From contig JAUXOL010000004.1 of assembly GCA_030682375.1 (NCBI GenBank), positions 1-64,000 of the forward strand: a stretch of DNA of 64,000 nucleotides, read 5' to 3'. The position numbers were made by a program, and so were the translations under genes. Positions 42,185 through 49,934 of this stretch are shown here, in pieces. The notes beneath the pieces were generated by a model. It was not told the DNA's origin. It worked only from the letters and a program-made list of their open reading frames with translations, and searched no databases. Within the stretch, counting starts at the first letter, position 1. Each line of letters begins with the position of its first letter. Origin of the DNA: Gallionella sp. (GTDB taxonomy: Bacteria; Pseudomonadota; Gammaproteobacteria; Burkholderiales; Gallionellaceae).

Positions 42185-42507
42185 AACTCGAATTCGGCTT
42201 GTCCGCCCGCGTGCTGAATGACTTGCGCAATACGTTTGCCGCCTATCCTGAAATTGAGCATGTGCTCATTTTCGGCTCGCGCGCCAAGGGGACATTCAAG
42301 GATGGCTCCGACATCGACCTGGCCGTTTTTGCGCCCGCCATGAGCACAGCGCGATTCGCCGAATTGTGGAATCGACTGGACGCCTTGCCGCTGGTGTTCA
42401 AACTGGATGTATTGCATTGGCAGACCTTGGGGAACGAGCGCCTGAGAGAAAAAATCACCATTGAGGGAAAAGTTTTTTATTCCGTCAAACAAACGGCCCA
42501 AGCATGA
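42172..42507 (+). CDS. Minimal nucleotidyltransferase (MNT, HI0073 family)
   Basis: 111 residues with the pol-beta nucleotidyltransferase motif GSRAKGTFKDGSDIDLAV, containing the GS and D-x-D metal-binding residues, and a third acidic residue in FKLDVLHW. It is the usual partner of the preceding HEPN-like protein. Its start lies inside that gene and its own stop overlaps the hpnD start (ATGA), so the pair is fully embedded in the operon rather than merely adjacent. Confidence 0.9.
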   Translation: MAGLKLEFGLSARVLNDLRNTFAAYPEIEHVLIFGSRAKGTFKDGSDIDLAVFAPAMSTARFAELWNRLDALPLVFKLDVLHWQTLGNERLREKITIEGKVFYSVKQTAQA

Positions 42508-43337
42508 CTCCAGACCAATATTGCGAAGACAAAGCCCGCAGCAGCGGCTCCAGCTTCACCAGCAGCTTCCGTTTCCTGCCTGCCGACAAGCGCCGCGCGA
42601 TGACCGCGCTGTATGCCTATTGCCGCGAGGTGGACGACGTGGTGGACGAGTGCTCGGATGCCGATGTCGCGCGCACAACGCTGAACTGGTGGCGCGGCGA
42701 GGTCGCGGCGATCTACTCCGGCCGTCCTACCCACCCGGTCTGCCAGGCGCTTATCCCCGTGGTCCGACAGTTCAACCTGCCGCAGGAACATCTGCAGGAG
42801 ATCATCGACGGTATGGAGATGGATCTCGAACAGGCGCGCTATCCGGACTTCAAGTCGCTGCAGCTGTATTGCTACCGCGTTGCCTCGGTGGTCGGCCTGC
42901 TGACGGTCGAGATCTTCGGCTACACCGACCGCGAGACGCTGAAATATGCGCACGACCTCGGCATCGCATTCCAGCTCACCAACATCATCCGCGACGTCGG
43001 CGAGGATGCGCGGCGTAACCGCATCTACCTGCCTATGGACGAGATGCAGCAATTCGGCGTGACCGCGGCGGACATCCTCAACGCGAACGAGACCGAAGCC
43101 TTCCAGAAACTGATGGCGTTCCAGATCGAACGCGCACGCCGTTACTACAAACAGGCGTTCGACCACCTGCCCGCCGCAGACCGCAAGGCGCAGCGCGCCG
43201 GGCTGATCATGGCGGAGATCTATCTCGCGACGCTGAACGAAGTCGAGAAGAGCGGTTGCCATGTGCTGAAAGAGAGAGTCTCGCTGACGCCGACTTACAA
43301 GGTGTGGCTGGCCCTCAAGGCATGGCTGAAAAACTGA
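42504..43337 (+). CDS. hpnD: HpnD, presqualene diphosphate synthase
   Basis: 277 residues. Asp-rich motifs YCREVDDVVDE and IIRDVGEDARRNRIYLP are complete, and Tyr/Arg residues around LQLYCYRVASVVG match the family. It condenses two farnesyl diphosphates to presqualene diphosphate at the membrane. Its translation is coupled to the MNT gene by a 4-bp overlap. The 3' side is followed by a 55-bp palindrome before hpnE. Confidence 0.93.
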   Translation: MTPDQYCEDKARSSGSSFTSSFRFLPADKRRAMTALYAYCREVDDVVDECSDADVARTTLNWWRGEVAAIYSGRPTHPVCQALIPVVRQFNLPQEHLQEIIDGMEMDLEQARYPDFKSLQLYCYRVASVVGLLTVEIFGYTDRETLKYAHDLGIAFQLTNIIRDVGEDARRNRIYLPMDEMQQFGVTAADILNANETEAFQKLMAFQIERARRYYKQAFDHLPAADRKAQRAGLIMAEIYLATLNEVEKSGCHVLKERVSLTPTYKVWLALKAWLKN

Positions 43338-43362
43338 GGGGTGGGAGAAAATTATGAATCCA

Positions 43363-43417
43363 GTAGGAGCGTGCCCTGCACGCGATAGCGCTGTTCGCGT
43401 GCAGGGCACGCTCCTAC
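43363..43417. repeat. Perfect 23-bp-arm palindrome between hpnD and hpnE
   Basis: GTAGGAGCGTGCCCTGCACG(CGA) at 43363-43385 pairs perfectly with 43395-43417 around TAGCGCTGT. No T tract follows. The GTAGGAGCG...CGCTCCTAC ends mark a known style of interspersed palindrome in proteobacteria, again different from the other families here. Confidence 0.85.
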
Positions 43418-43476
43418 AATGGCCCACTCAGGGACGGGCTTAAAGAACTTACCCCGCAAAGTAGCCAAATAAAATC

Positions 43477-44796
43477 ATGAACAACCCAGACACCCGAGTC
43501 GGCGTCATCGGCGGCGGCTATGCCGGCATGGCCGCCGCCGTCGAGCTTGCCGCACAAGGCATCCCCGTCACGGTATTCGAAAGCGCGAAGCAGCTCGGCG
43601 GTCGCGCGCGCGGCGTGGAGTACAACGGACTGAAACTCGACAACGGCCAGCACCTGCTGCTGGGCTGCTACCGCGACACGCTGCGTCTGATCGAACAAGT
43701 CGGCGGCGACATCGAGCGGGACTTCCTGCGCCTGCCGCTGCAACTCGACCTGCATGGTCACTTCTCGCTGCAGGCCCCGCGCCTGCCTGCCCCGCTGCAT
43801 CTGCTGATCGCGCTACTGAGAGCCGATGGCCTGACCTGGGGCGAGCGCATCAAGGCTGCGCGCTTCATGCTCGCACTGCGCGGCATGAACTTTCGCCTGC
43901 CGCAGGACATCACCGTCGCCGAGCTGCTCGCACGCCACGGGCAGGATGCCGACCTGACGCTCAAGCTGTGGGAGCCGCTGTGCATCGCCGCGCTGAACAC
44001 GCCGATCCGCAAGGCTTCCGCCCAAGTGCTGCTGAACGTGCTGCGCGACGCGCTGAACCGTACCCGCGCCGATTCCGACATGCTGCTGCCGCGGCTGGAC
44101 TTCACCGAACTGTTCCCGCAACGCGCCGCGGCCTATGTCGAACGGCACGGCGGCAAGGTGCTGCTCTCCTGCGGCGTGGAAGCCATCGTTCCCGGAAACG
44201 ATGGCATCGACCTCATCACGACACAGGGCGCGCACACTTTCAGCCATGTCGTCTGCGCTGCGCCGCCCGTCGTCGCCGCGAAGCTGCTGCACCCGATAGC
44301 GGAGCTCGCCGATGCCGTGCGGCAGATCGAAACGCTGGAACACCAGCCCATCTACACCGTATACCTGCAATATCCCGCGCATGTGCGCCTGCCCCATCCC
44401 ATGCTCGGCCTGCATCGACGAATCAGCCAGTGGCTGTTCGACAAGGGCCGCATCGCCGAACAGCACGGGCTGATCGCCAGCGTCATCAGCGCGGAAGGCA
44501 TCCATCAAGACTTGTCTCAGGACGAACTGGCAAACAAGGTGATCTCCGAACTGCGCGAAGAATTCGGCATCGCCGATGGGCCGACCTGGTTCAAGGTCAT
44601 CGCCGAGAAGCGCGCCACCTTCTGCTGCGCGCCCGGCCTGCAGCGTCCCGCGCAGCAAACCGCACATCCCCGGCTGTATCTGGCGGGGGATTACACCGCC
44701 GGCGACTATCCCGCCACGCTGGAAGGTGCTGTACAAAGCGGACTTCGCTGCGCCGCCCTCCTGACCCTGCCCGCTGGCCCACGCATGAAGTCCTAG
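43477..44796 (+). CDS. hpnE: HpnE, hydroxysqualene dehydroxylase
   Basis: 439 residues. N-terminal FAD-binding Rossmann motif VIGGGYAGMAAAVELA, then KQLGGRARG and LDNGQHLLLGCY, the pattern of the amine oxidase/phytoene-desaturase-like flavoproteins; the C-terminal LYLAGDYTAGDYPATLEGAV closes the FAD site. It reductively removes the hydroxyl from hydroxysqualene to give squalene. No shc (squalene-hopene cyclase) is in view. The ribosome site is weak, and the palindrome upstream may separate it from hpnD. Confidence 0.93.
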   Translation: MNNPDTRVGVIGGGYAGMAAAVELAAQGIPVTVFESAKQLGGRARGVEYNGLKLDNGQHLLLGCYRDTLRLIEQVGGDIERDFLRLPLQLDLHGHFSLQAPRLPAPLHLLIALLRADGLTWGERIKAARFMLALRGMNFRLPQDITVAELLARHGQDADLTLKLWEPLCIAALNTPIRKASAQVLLNVLRDALNRTRADSDMLLPRLDFTELFPQRAAAYVERHGGKVLLSCGVEAIVPGNDGIDLITTQGAHTFSHVVCAAPPVVAAKLLHPIAELADAVRQIETLEHQPIYTVYLQYPAHVRLPHPMLGLHRRISQWLFDKGRIAEQHGLIASVISAEGIHQDLSQDELANKVISELREEFGIADGPTWFKVIAEKRATFCCAPGLQRPAQQTAHPRLYLAGDYTAGDYPATLEGAVQSGLRCAALLTLPAGPRMKS

Positions 44797-44886
44797 GTCA
44801 ACCTAGGAATCGGCTTATAGCCATCAGGCTGCGAATCCGGTCTAATCCAAACATAAAAAACATAAACTCAGGAAAGGAAAATATAG

Positions 44887-45519
44887 ATGATTCGTTTGAT
44901 GGTGGTCGACGACCATGATCTCGTTCGCGCAGGCCTGACCCAGTTTCTGGGACTCTGTCCCGACGTCAAAGTCGTCGCCGAGGCTGGCGACGGCGCAACG
45001 ATGCTGGAAAAATTGCGCACCACGCCAGTCGATCTGGTGTTGCTGGATTTGAACATGCCCGGCCTGTGCGATGCCGACCTGATCGCCAGGCTGCGCAGCC
45101 TCTACCCTACATTACTCATCCTGGTGCTCAGCATGCACAACGAGACCCAGACCGTGATGCGAGCAATGAAAGCGGGTGCCTCCGGCTATATCAGCAAGAA
45201 CTGCCTGCCCCCGGTGCTGCTGGATGCGATACGCAAGGTCATGGAAACCGGAAAATACCTGCCGCCAAATGTCGCCGAACAGCTGGCCTTTGCCTCGGCC
45301 TGTACCCGTTCGGACGATCCGCTGGAAGTCCTGTCCGATCGGGAACAGCAGATCTACCGCATGCTGGTGAACGGCGAAAGCATAGGCGACATCGCCCGCC
45401 AGCTGTGCATCAGCGACAAGACCGTCAGCACCCACAAGAGCAACCTGCTCAACAAGCTCGGCCTGAAGAATGTCGCCGAACTGGTGCGCCACTCCATGAC
45501 CCGCAAACAGCCGGTGTGA
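44887..45519 (+). CDS. NarL/FixJ-type response regulator
   Basis: 210 residues, strong AGGAAAGGAAAA leader. REC domain with VVDDHD, phospho-acceptor Asp in LVLLDLNMPG, LSMHNE and Lys in YISKN; LuxR-type HTH near 145-200 (LSDREQQIYRMLVNGESIGD, KTVSTHKSNLLNKLGL). It binds DNA as a phosphorylated dimer. The hybrid kinase gene follows after 12 bp and is its likely partner. Target genes are unknown. Confidence 0.92.
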   Translation: MIRLMVVDDHDLVRAGLTQFLGLCPDVKVVAEAGDGATMLEKLRTTPVDLVLLDLNMPGLCDADLIARLRSLYPTLLILVLSMHNETQTVMRAMKAGASGYISKNCLPPVLLDAIRKVMETGKYLPPNVAEQLAFASACTRSDDPLEVLSDREQQIYRMLVNGESIGDIARQLCISDKTVSTHKSNLLNKLGLKNVAELVRHSMTRKQPV

Positions 45520-45531
45520 TGCCCCGCGGCC

Positions 45532-48183
45532 ATGAGCCAGAAACCGACAGCAAGGAAAGCAATAACACTCGCAAAGCTCATCGGGCCGCGGCTGCAACCT
45601 GAACTGCTGGTGTCGATACTGATACTCGCCATCGGACTGCTGGCGACATATCTGTTATCCCAAAGCGCGCAACGTCAGCAACTCCACGAACTGCAAGCCG
45701 AATTCGATTCCGGAACTCGGGATGCCGAACTGAAGATCGGGCGGCGCCTGTCGAACTACCAGAATGTGCTGGGCAGCCTGCAAGCGCTGTATGCGGCCTC
45801 CAAACACGTCGAGCGCACCGAGTTCGACGCCTATGTGGCGGCCTTGCACACCGACCGGAACTACCCCGGCATCCAGAGCCTCGCCTTCTCCAGCATCGTT
45901 CCCGCCGAACAACTGCAACGGCATATCGCCGAGATCCGCAAGCAGGGGTTCCCCGACTACAGCATCAAACCCGAGGGCCAACGCGAACTCTACGCACCGG
46001 TGATCCATATCGCCCCGTTCCAGGGGCGCAACCTGCGCGTGTTCGGCCTGGACAACTATGCCACGCCGGAGCGCCGCGCCGCGCTGGAATACGCCCGCGA
46101 TTCCGGGCAAGCCAGCCTCTCCGGCAAGCTGACGCTGGTGCAGGACGACAACTCGTCCCAGGCAGGCATCCTGATGTTCCTGCCGCTCTACCGCAACGAC
46201 ATGGAGCCGGACACGGAGGCATCGCGCCGCGCCAATATCGTCGGCTGGGTGTCCGCGGCGTTCCGCATGAACAGCCTGATATCCAATCTGTTCCAGGCAC
46301 ACACCCACAATTTCGACATCGAGATATACGACGGCGTCACCACAAACCCCGACGCGCTGCTATACGACAGCGACAACGTACACGATGCCGAATCATCCAC
46401 TGCGGCATTCCGGAGCACCCGGCATTTCCGGATCGCAGACAAGTCATGGTCGATCTCATTCGCATCCACCCCGGCCTTCGATGCCAAACTGGTCGCCGCG
46501 CATACCAGGATCGAAGCCGCGATCGGCAGCTTCGCGAGCCTGACACTGGCGCTATGCACCTGGCTGCTGCTGCGCAGCCGTAAGCGCGCCCTGCATGACG
46601 CCCGGCAGCTGCAAGATGCGATGCAGCAGGCCGAAATGGCGAGCCGTGCGAAAAGCGAGTTCCTCGCCAACATCGGCCACGAACTGCGCACACCGATGAA
46701 TGCGATCCTCGGCATGGCCCATCTGGCGCTCGCGGATGAAACCGAGTCGCGCAAACGCAACCGGCTCGAGAACATCCAGTTCTCCGGCGAACATCTGCTG
46801 AACACCATAGACAACATCCTCGATTACACCGGCATGGCATATGGAACCTCCCCTGCCCATCCGGTGGATTTCACGCTGCGCAAACTGCTGAGCGAGATCG
46901 AAAGTTTCGTAGCACCCAAGACCGCCGAAAAAGGGCTGGGGCTATCCATCGCCATCTCGCCCAGACTCGCTCGCCGCAGACTGCATGGCGATGCACGGGG
47001 ACTGGAACAGGTGCTGCTCAACTACCTGGACAACGCCGTCAAATTCACGCCCGGAGGACGCATCGCCCTCAGGGTGACGCAACAAGAGGAAAACGACACC
47101 TCGTTCAGGCTGCGATTCGAGATACAGGACAGCGGCATCGGCATCGCCGCGGAAAAACAGCGCCACCTCTTCTCGCCGTTCTGGCAGGCCGACAGTTCAT
47201 CGACCCGGAAGCATGAAGGGATGGGCCTGGGCCTGGCCATATGCAAGAAACTGATCGAGACGATGAAGGACGGCGAGTTCGGCGTGGACAGCGCACCGGG
47301 CAGCGGCAGCACCTTCTGGTTCAGCGTACGCATGGACAAGGCCAGCACCACTCGCCGCAAAGAGCAACAGACCGCCGCGACGGGGAACTATGCCAACATC
47401 AAGGGCGCACATATCCTGGTGGCCGAAGACAATGCGCTCAGCCAGACCATCATCGGCGGACTGCTGGAAAGCGCGGGAGCCGAGGTGCAACAGGCCCGCA
47501 ATGGCGTGGAAGCGCTCGAACAGCTGCGGCAGCACACGTTCGACTGCGTGCTGATGGATGTGCAGATGCCCGAGATGGACGGCCTGGCGACTACCCGCGC
47601 GATCCGCGCCGATCCGGCGCTAGCGGAACTTCCGGTGATCGCTGTGACGGCCCATGCGTCGAAAGAGAATCGCCGCCGCTGTCTGGACGCCGGCATGAGC
47701 GACTTCATCGGCAAGCCGTTCACCCCCGCCGCACTCTACGCCAAACTGGCTTACTGGCTGCCGCCGCGCCACATGCCGGACGACACCCCGCCTGCCCGCA
47801 CCGCACCGCCACCGGATATCACGCCCCAGCGTAACGGCGACGGCGAGATCATCGACCTGTCGCAACTGGCCGAACTGATAGGCGACGACAAGGCGAAGAT
47901 GCGAGATTTCGCCGGCAGATTCGTCGAACTGGCGCGGCGAGACCTCGCGGATATCGAAGCCGCGCTGGAACAGAATGACCGTGAGGCACTGGGCAGGCTG
48001 GCGCATCACAACAAGGCTCCGGCCAGGATGGTCGGCGCACGGGGCTTCGCCGACCTGTGCCAGGAACTGTCCGACCTCAGCAAACAAGCCGCCGCCCCGA
48101 CCCAGATGGGCAAAGCCGTCGCCCAGATGCGCCCGCTGCTGGACCGCATCGAACAGCGGGTGCATAAGGAATTGGCGTATTGA
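45532..48183 (+). CDS. Hybrid histidine kinase: CHASE - HisKA - HATPase - REC - Hpt
   Basis: 883 residues. Transmembrane helix near 24-43, periplasmic CHASE domain (about 75-300, with NYPGIQSLAFSSIVP), second helix near 335-352. HisKA has GHELRTPMNAILG, and the ATPase has NYLDNAVKFT, DSGIGIA and GMGLGLAICKK. REC has VLMDVQMPEMDG, and the C-terminal Hpt has LAHHNKAPARMVGA, where the usual hydrophobic residue after His is Asn. CHASE domains bind small extracellular ligands such as cytokinin-like or peptide signals. Phosphate would pass from Hpt to the NarL-type regulator encoded just upstream. Confidence 0.92.
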   Translation: MSQKPTARKAITLAKLIGPRLQPELLVSILILAIGLLATYLLSQSAQRQQLHELQAEFDSGTRDAELKIGRRLSNYQNVLGSLQALYAASKHVERTEFDAYVAALHTDRNYPGIQSLAFSSIVPAEQLQRHIAEIRKQGFPDYSIKPEGQRELYAPVIHIAPFQGRNLRVFGLDNYATPERRAALEYARDSGQASLSGKLTLVQDDNSSQAGILMFLPLYRNDMEPDTEASRRANIVGWVSAAFRMNSLISNLFQAHTHNFDIEIYDGVTTNPDALLYDSDNVHDAESSTAAFRSTRHFRIADKSWSISFASTPAFDAKLVAAHTRIEAAIGSFASLTLALCTWLLLRSRKRALHDARQLQDAMQQAEMASRAKSEFLANIGHELRTPMNAILGMAHLALADETESRKRNRLENIQFSGEHLLNTIDNILDYTGMAYGTSPAHPVDFTLRKLLSEIESFVAPKTAEKGLGLSIAISPRLARRRLHGDARGLEQVLLNYLDNAVKFTPGGRIALRVTQQEENDTSFRLRFEIQDSGIGIAAEKQRHLFSPFWQADSSSTRKHEGMGLGLAICKKLIETMKDGEFGVDSAPGSGSTFWFSVRMDKASTTRRKEQQTAATGNYANIKGAHILVAEDNALSQTIIGGLLESAGAEVQQARNGVEALEQLRQHTFDCVLMDVQMPEMDGLATTRAIRADPALAELPVIAVTAHASKENRRRCLDAGMSDFIGKPFTPAALYAKLAYWLPPRHMPDDTPPARTAPPPDITPQRNGDGEIIDLSQLAELIGDDKAKMRDFAGRFVELARRDLADIEAALEQNDREALGRLAHHNKAPARMVGARGFADLCQELSDLSKQAAAPTQMGKAVAQMRPLLDRIEQRVHKELAY

Positions 48184-48206
48184 TCCGACCAGCGTTCTGA
48201 AACTCC

Positions 48207-48280
48207 GTAGGTCGGGTTAGGCCGCAGGCCGTAACCCGACAAAGGAAAAAGTCGGGTTACGCTGCGCTAACCCGACCTAC
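48207..48280. repeat. REP block A (inverted pair)
   Basis: GTAGGTCGGGTTAGGCCGCA... at 48207-48240 and its inverted partner ...GCTAACCCGACCTAC at 48251-48280, separated by AAAGGAAAAA. Each half is itself a hairpin (GTCGGGTTA/TAACCCGAC). It lies directly after the CHASE-kinase gene. The family is the same as blocks B, C and D. Confidence 0.9.
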
Positions 48281-48360
48281 CATTCATTTCAATTCCTCAG
48301 CGGCTTCCCCTTCTTCAGCATGTGCTCTATCCGCGCCTGCGTCTTTTCGGTCGCGAGCAG
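48251..48360. repeat. Direct repeat, copy 1 (REP half plus fadB-like gene tail)
   Basis: Matches 49825-49934 over 110 bp with six mismatches and no gaps. It includes the right half of REP block A and the last 23 codons plus stop of a fadB-like gene. The two copies are 1,574 bp apart and bracket the RAYT gene and the AT-rich HEPN-like gene. Confidence 0.9.
48289..48360 (-). pseudogene. Remnant 3' end of a fadB-like gene
   Basis: On the minus strand this codes for LLATEKTQARIEHMLKKGKP followed by LRN and TGA, identical to the intact C-terminus at 49863-49934 except Asn to Lys. Four of the five base differences within the coding part are synonymous. The remnant is cut off at REP block B (48365). 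The substitution pattern suggests a tail from a diverged homologue that was under selection, not simple decay after duplication. Confidence 0.85.
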
Positions 48361-48364
48361 CAAC

Positions 48365-48394
48365 GTAGGTCGGGTTAGCGCAGCGTAACCCGAC
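48365..48394. repeat. REP block B (single unit)
   Basis: A single 30-bp unit, GTAGGTCGGGTTAGCGCAGC then GTAACCCGAC, forming one hairpin. It lies 10 bp beyond the 3' end of the RAYT gene and abuts the gene-tail remnant. Confidence 0.88.
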
Positions 48395-48404
48395 ACCACT
48401 CGCC

Positions 48405-48941
48405 TCATTCATCACCAATCCCCTCGAAATCCATCTGTTCCTGCCCCCAGCCCGCCTCATATATCCCGGCCTCGACATATCGCCGAAAACTGGAATGCGG
48501 CCACGCCATCGGAGAAGTCGCATATCCATGCTTCACCGGATTGTAATGAACGTACTCCACGTGCCTCTCGAAATCCCGCTCGTCCCGCAGCATGTGCTCC
48601 CAGTAACGGTGCTGCCATAACGCTTGCTCCCGCCGCCTCTCTTGGCTGGCGTTCGGCATGGAACGCAGCGCGGGATCGCAATGCTTGGTGAACCACGTCT
48701 TGACCAGCCGCCAGCGAGTGGCGAAATCCGCATCGCCCGGCGGCAACGTCCATATGCAATGCAAGTGATCCGGCAAGACCACTATCGCATTCAGCGAAAA
48801 CGGACGGGTGACGCTCACGGAAAGAAATGCAGACCGCAAGACATCCACCGCCTCCGCCGAGGCAAATATCGGCCGCCGTTTCTCCGTCACCAACGTGAAG
48901 AAGAACGAACCGCCCTCAACGAATGCACGCCGATATCTCAT
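48405..48941 (-). CDS. REP-associated tyrosine transposase (RAYT, Y1/IS200-like)
   Basis: 178 residues. The HUH nuclease motif is DHLHCIW (His59 and His61), and the catalytic Tyr lies in HVEYVHYNPVKHGY (Tyr130 the likelier). RYWEHMLRDERDFERHVEY is a RAYT family phrase. RAYT enzymes cut single-stranded REP hairpins and are thought to spread them; they are domesticated and usually single-copy. Here REP blocks B and C flank the gene closely, the classic REPtron arrangement. The frame is intact with all catalytic residues, so it may be active. Confidence 0.95.
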   Translation of the reverse strand: MRYRRAFVEGGSFFFTLVTEKRRPIFASAEAVDVLRSAFLSVSVTRPFSLNAIVVLPDHLHCIWTLPPGDADFATRWRLVKTWFTKHCDPALRSMPNASQERRREQALWQHRYWEHMLRDERDFERHVEYVHYNPVKHGYATSPMAWPHSSFRRYVEAGIYEAGWGQEQMDFEGIGDE

Positions 48942-48976
48942 CGCATTCCCCGATCTCGTATACCGTCAATATCCCT

Positions 48977-49056
48977 GTAGGTCGGGTTAGGCCGCAGGCC
49001 GTAACCCGACAGAGTAAGGAGAAAAAGTCGGGTTACGCTGCGCTAACCCGACCTAC
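48977..49056. repeat. REP block C (inverted pair)
   Basis: Units at 48977-49010 and 49027-49056 in inverted orientation, separated by a 16-bp A-rich spacer; nearly identical to block A. The right end supplies the TAG stop codon of the next gene (49053-49055 on the minus strand). Block C lies 36 bp upstream of the RAYT start. Confidence 0.9.
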
Positions 49057-49763
49057 GGAACTGACTCAAATTTTGGATATAGCTGGTTAATTATTTCCGA
49101 CACCAACTCAAACGAGTGACACACATTGTTATTCAGTGTACGACTACCATGCGCATAATCGTTGCGGATTGATGGAATGGCCTCCAAGAAAATCTGTAGC
49201 CAATCACAATCCAAATCCTCCTGCGTTACTACAGCCTCTGATTCATCTATCTCCCAGCTATCAACACCCGCTTTCCTCATTTCTTCACTCTTTTGGTGTT
49301 CATAACGACTCACGGCGCGTTTTCTTGCCCAATGCTCACGTACTGAAAAATTTTCATTCTTGACGAAGCCTTCTTTAATTGCATGCCCCAGAAGCTTTCT
49401 AAGCCCAGGTTCAAAACCCCTTTTATGATTCTTCATTTCCGAAGCCACATAATCTGGAAATCTCTCACGAAGCGCAAACTCAAGACATGAAAGTGCTTGT
49501 TGCTCAGCAACAGGATAGAAGCGATAAACAAACCAAGCGTATAAGTACAAGTTTCTTGCCGTCTCAAAATGAGTTGCTACATCAACAGGAACATTTTTAT
49601 TCAACATAAAACACGCAATCGTCTCATATTGATCTTCCACAACTCTGTTCCGACTTTGCCCTGTTCTCAAGTCCAATCTAACGAAAAGGTGCGTACGCGG
49701 GTCAGGATCACATATATGTTCAGGCAGCCTTAACCGATCACTCTCTGAGATTTGGTTGCTCAT
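49053..49763 (-). CDS. AT-rich HEPN-like protein of unknown function
   Basis: 236 residues, visibly AT-richer in base and codon use than its neighbours, so probably acquired. Helical throughout, with no signal peptide or membrane helix. Near the C-terminus IPSIRNDYAHGSRTLNNN contains R-x4-H (RNDYAH), the motif of HEPN ribonuclease domains found in toxin, abortive-infection and CRISPR-linked proteins. No antitoxin partner is visible. The stop codon falls inside REP block C, so the original C-terminus may have been trimmed. A defence role is only inferred. Confidence 0.65.
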   Translation of the reverse strand: MSNQISESDRLRLPEHICDPDPRTHLFVRLDLRTGQSRNRVVEDQYETIACFMLNKNVPVDVATHFETARNLYLYAWFVYRFYPVAEQQALSCLEFALRERFPDYVASEMKNHKRGFEPGLRKLLGHAIKEGFVKNENFSVREHWARKRAVSRYEHQKSEEMRKAGVDSWEIDESEAVVTQEDLDCDWLQIFLEAIPSIRNDYAHGSRTLNNNVCHSFELVSEIINQLYPKFESVP

Positions 49764-49777
49764 TCTTCAATAGCCCT

Positions 49778-49854
49778 GTAGGTCAAGTTAGGTGCGTTTT
49801 TGCGCCGTAACCCAATGGCGTATCGTCGGGTTACGCTGCGCTAACCCAACCTAC
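49778..49854. repeat. REP block D (degenerate left half, intact right half)
   Basis: The left half from GTAGGTCAAGTTAGG at 49778 has drifted (CAAG for CGGG, a TGCGTTTTTGCGCC hairpin inside). The right half, 49825-49854, is nearly identical to the right halves of A and C. It sits between the HEPN-like gene and the fadB-like gene. Confidence 0.85.
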
Positions 49855-49934
49855 CATTCATTTCAATTCCTCAGCGGCTTCCCGTTCTTCAGCATGTGCT
49901 CGATCCTTGCCTGCGTCTTCTCGGTCGCGAGCAG
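49825..49934. repeat. Direct repeat, copy 2 (REP half plus intact gene end)
   Basis: Partner of 48251-48360. This copy is continuous with the full fadB-like gene, so it is the resident one. See the remnant entry for the differences. Confidence 0.9.

Noticed and set aside
48207-49854. CRISPR array or inverted repeats of one insertion sequence
   Set aside because: The repeats are palindromic, come as inverted pairs with short A-rich spacers, and flank a RAYT gene, which is the REP pattern. No cas genes or regular spacers occur.
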